Assembly (NCBI GenBank): GCA_017542915.1
Contig: JAFXWI010000043.1
Location: 1 to 52,890 of the forward strand
Direction of reading: 5' to 3'
From: Paludibacteraceae bacterium
GTDB lineage: Bacteria; Bacteroidota; Bacteroidia; Bacteroidales; Paludibacteraceae
Length of the DNA: 52,890 nucleotides
Position 1 is the first letter of the stretch, and each line of letters opens with the position of its first letter. Shown one piece after another: positions 52,855 to 52,890 of this stretch. Both the position numbers and the translations under genes were made by a program. The notes under the pieces were generated by a model, which did no database searches, had not been told where the DNA came from, and worked only from the letters and a program-made list of their open reading frames with translations.

Positions 52855-52890
52855 CTCTCAAATGTCAAATCTCAAATGTCAAATGTCAAA
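52849..52890. repeat. ATTTGAGATTTGACATTT word tract at the window edge
   Basis: On the plus strand CTCAAATGTCAAATCTCAAATG and further copies run to the last base. The tract directly precedes the TTG start of the FKBP-like gene. Confidence 0.85.

Overview
The window is 52.9 kb of chromosome from a member of the order Bacteroidales, most likely an uncultured host-associated one. The assignment rests on many promoters of the Bacteroidetes form (TTTG, about 20 nt, TAnnTTTG), the short archaeal/eukaryote-type ProRS, UPF0365/FloA with an NfeD partner, the rsfS-ftsH pair, DUF4294, DUF4827 and DUF5715 proteins, a membrane-anchored AraC-type regulator, and a giant secreted protein with a T9SS-like C-terminal tail. 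No phage, plasmid, insertion sequence or CRISPR array is visible. Genus cannot be fixed from the sequence alone.

Layout. 1-8.3 kb: housekeeping genes (fba partial, a fucose/arabinose-isomerase-fold protein, gtrA-like, cysS, a DUF5715 M15-like lipoprotein, a Cys-rich small membrane protein, parE, cca). 8.3-9.0 kb: a gene-free island bounded by two nearly identical 74-bp direct repeats and full of palindromes and helically phased repeats. 9.0-20.9 kb: a membrane AraC-type regulator, a 3361-residue secreted protein of unknown function, and a translationally coupled 105-residue membrane protein. 21-21.7 kb: rpsP. 21.8-29.7 kb: an LtaS-type sulfatase-fold transferase divergent from a compact glycan cluster (GT2, Wzy-like polymerase, two GT4, two GT2). 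29.7-37.3 kb: a minus-strand run (nfeD, floA, nitrilase, recJ, CNNM/CorC, smpB, ychF, Na/Ca antiporter). 37.5-42.3 kb: topA, tRNA-Pro(CGG), proS and a DUF4294 gene. 42.35-42.84 kb: a hairpin-rich, largely non-coding cassette between two look-alike terminators. 42.9-49.4 kb: rsfS, ftsH, an M16 peptidase and lpxB. 49.4-52.9 kb: a tight minus-strand operon (FKBP-like lipoprotein, DUF4827 lipoprotein, glmM, surE, small membrane protein).

Two themes stand out. First, the regulator, giant exoprotein and small membrane protein look like one surface system of unknown function. Second, more than twenty short tracts built from 6-10 nt words (AATTAAAAATT, ATTTGAGATTTGAC, GTACAAAG/GACAATG, GTTAAAnC, GTTAGAGG and others) are scattered over the window. 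They sit between genes, in frame inside conserved enzymes (gtrA-like, cysS, cca, lpxB, ftsH tail), and at gene edges where they supply stop codons and adjoin TTG start codons. They seem to be an active source of small insertions that genes absorb.
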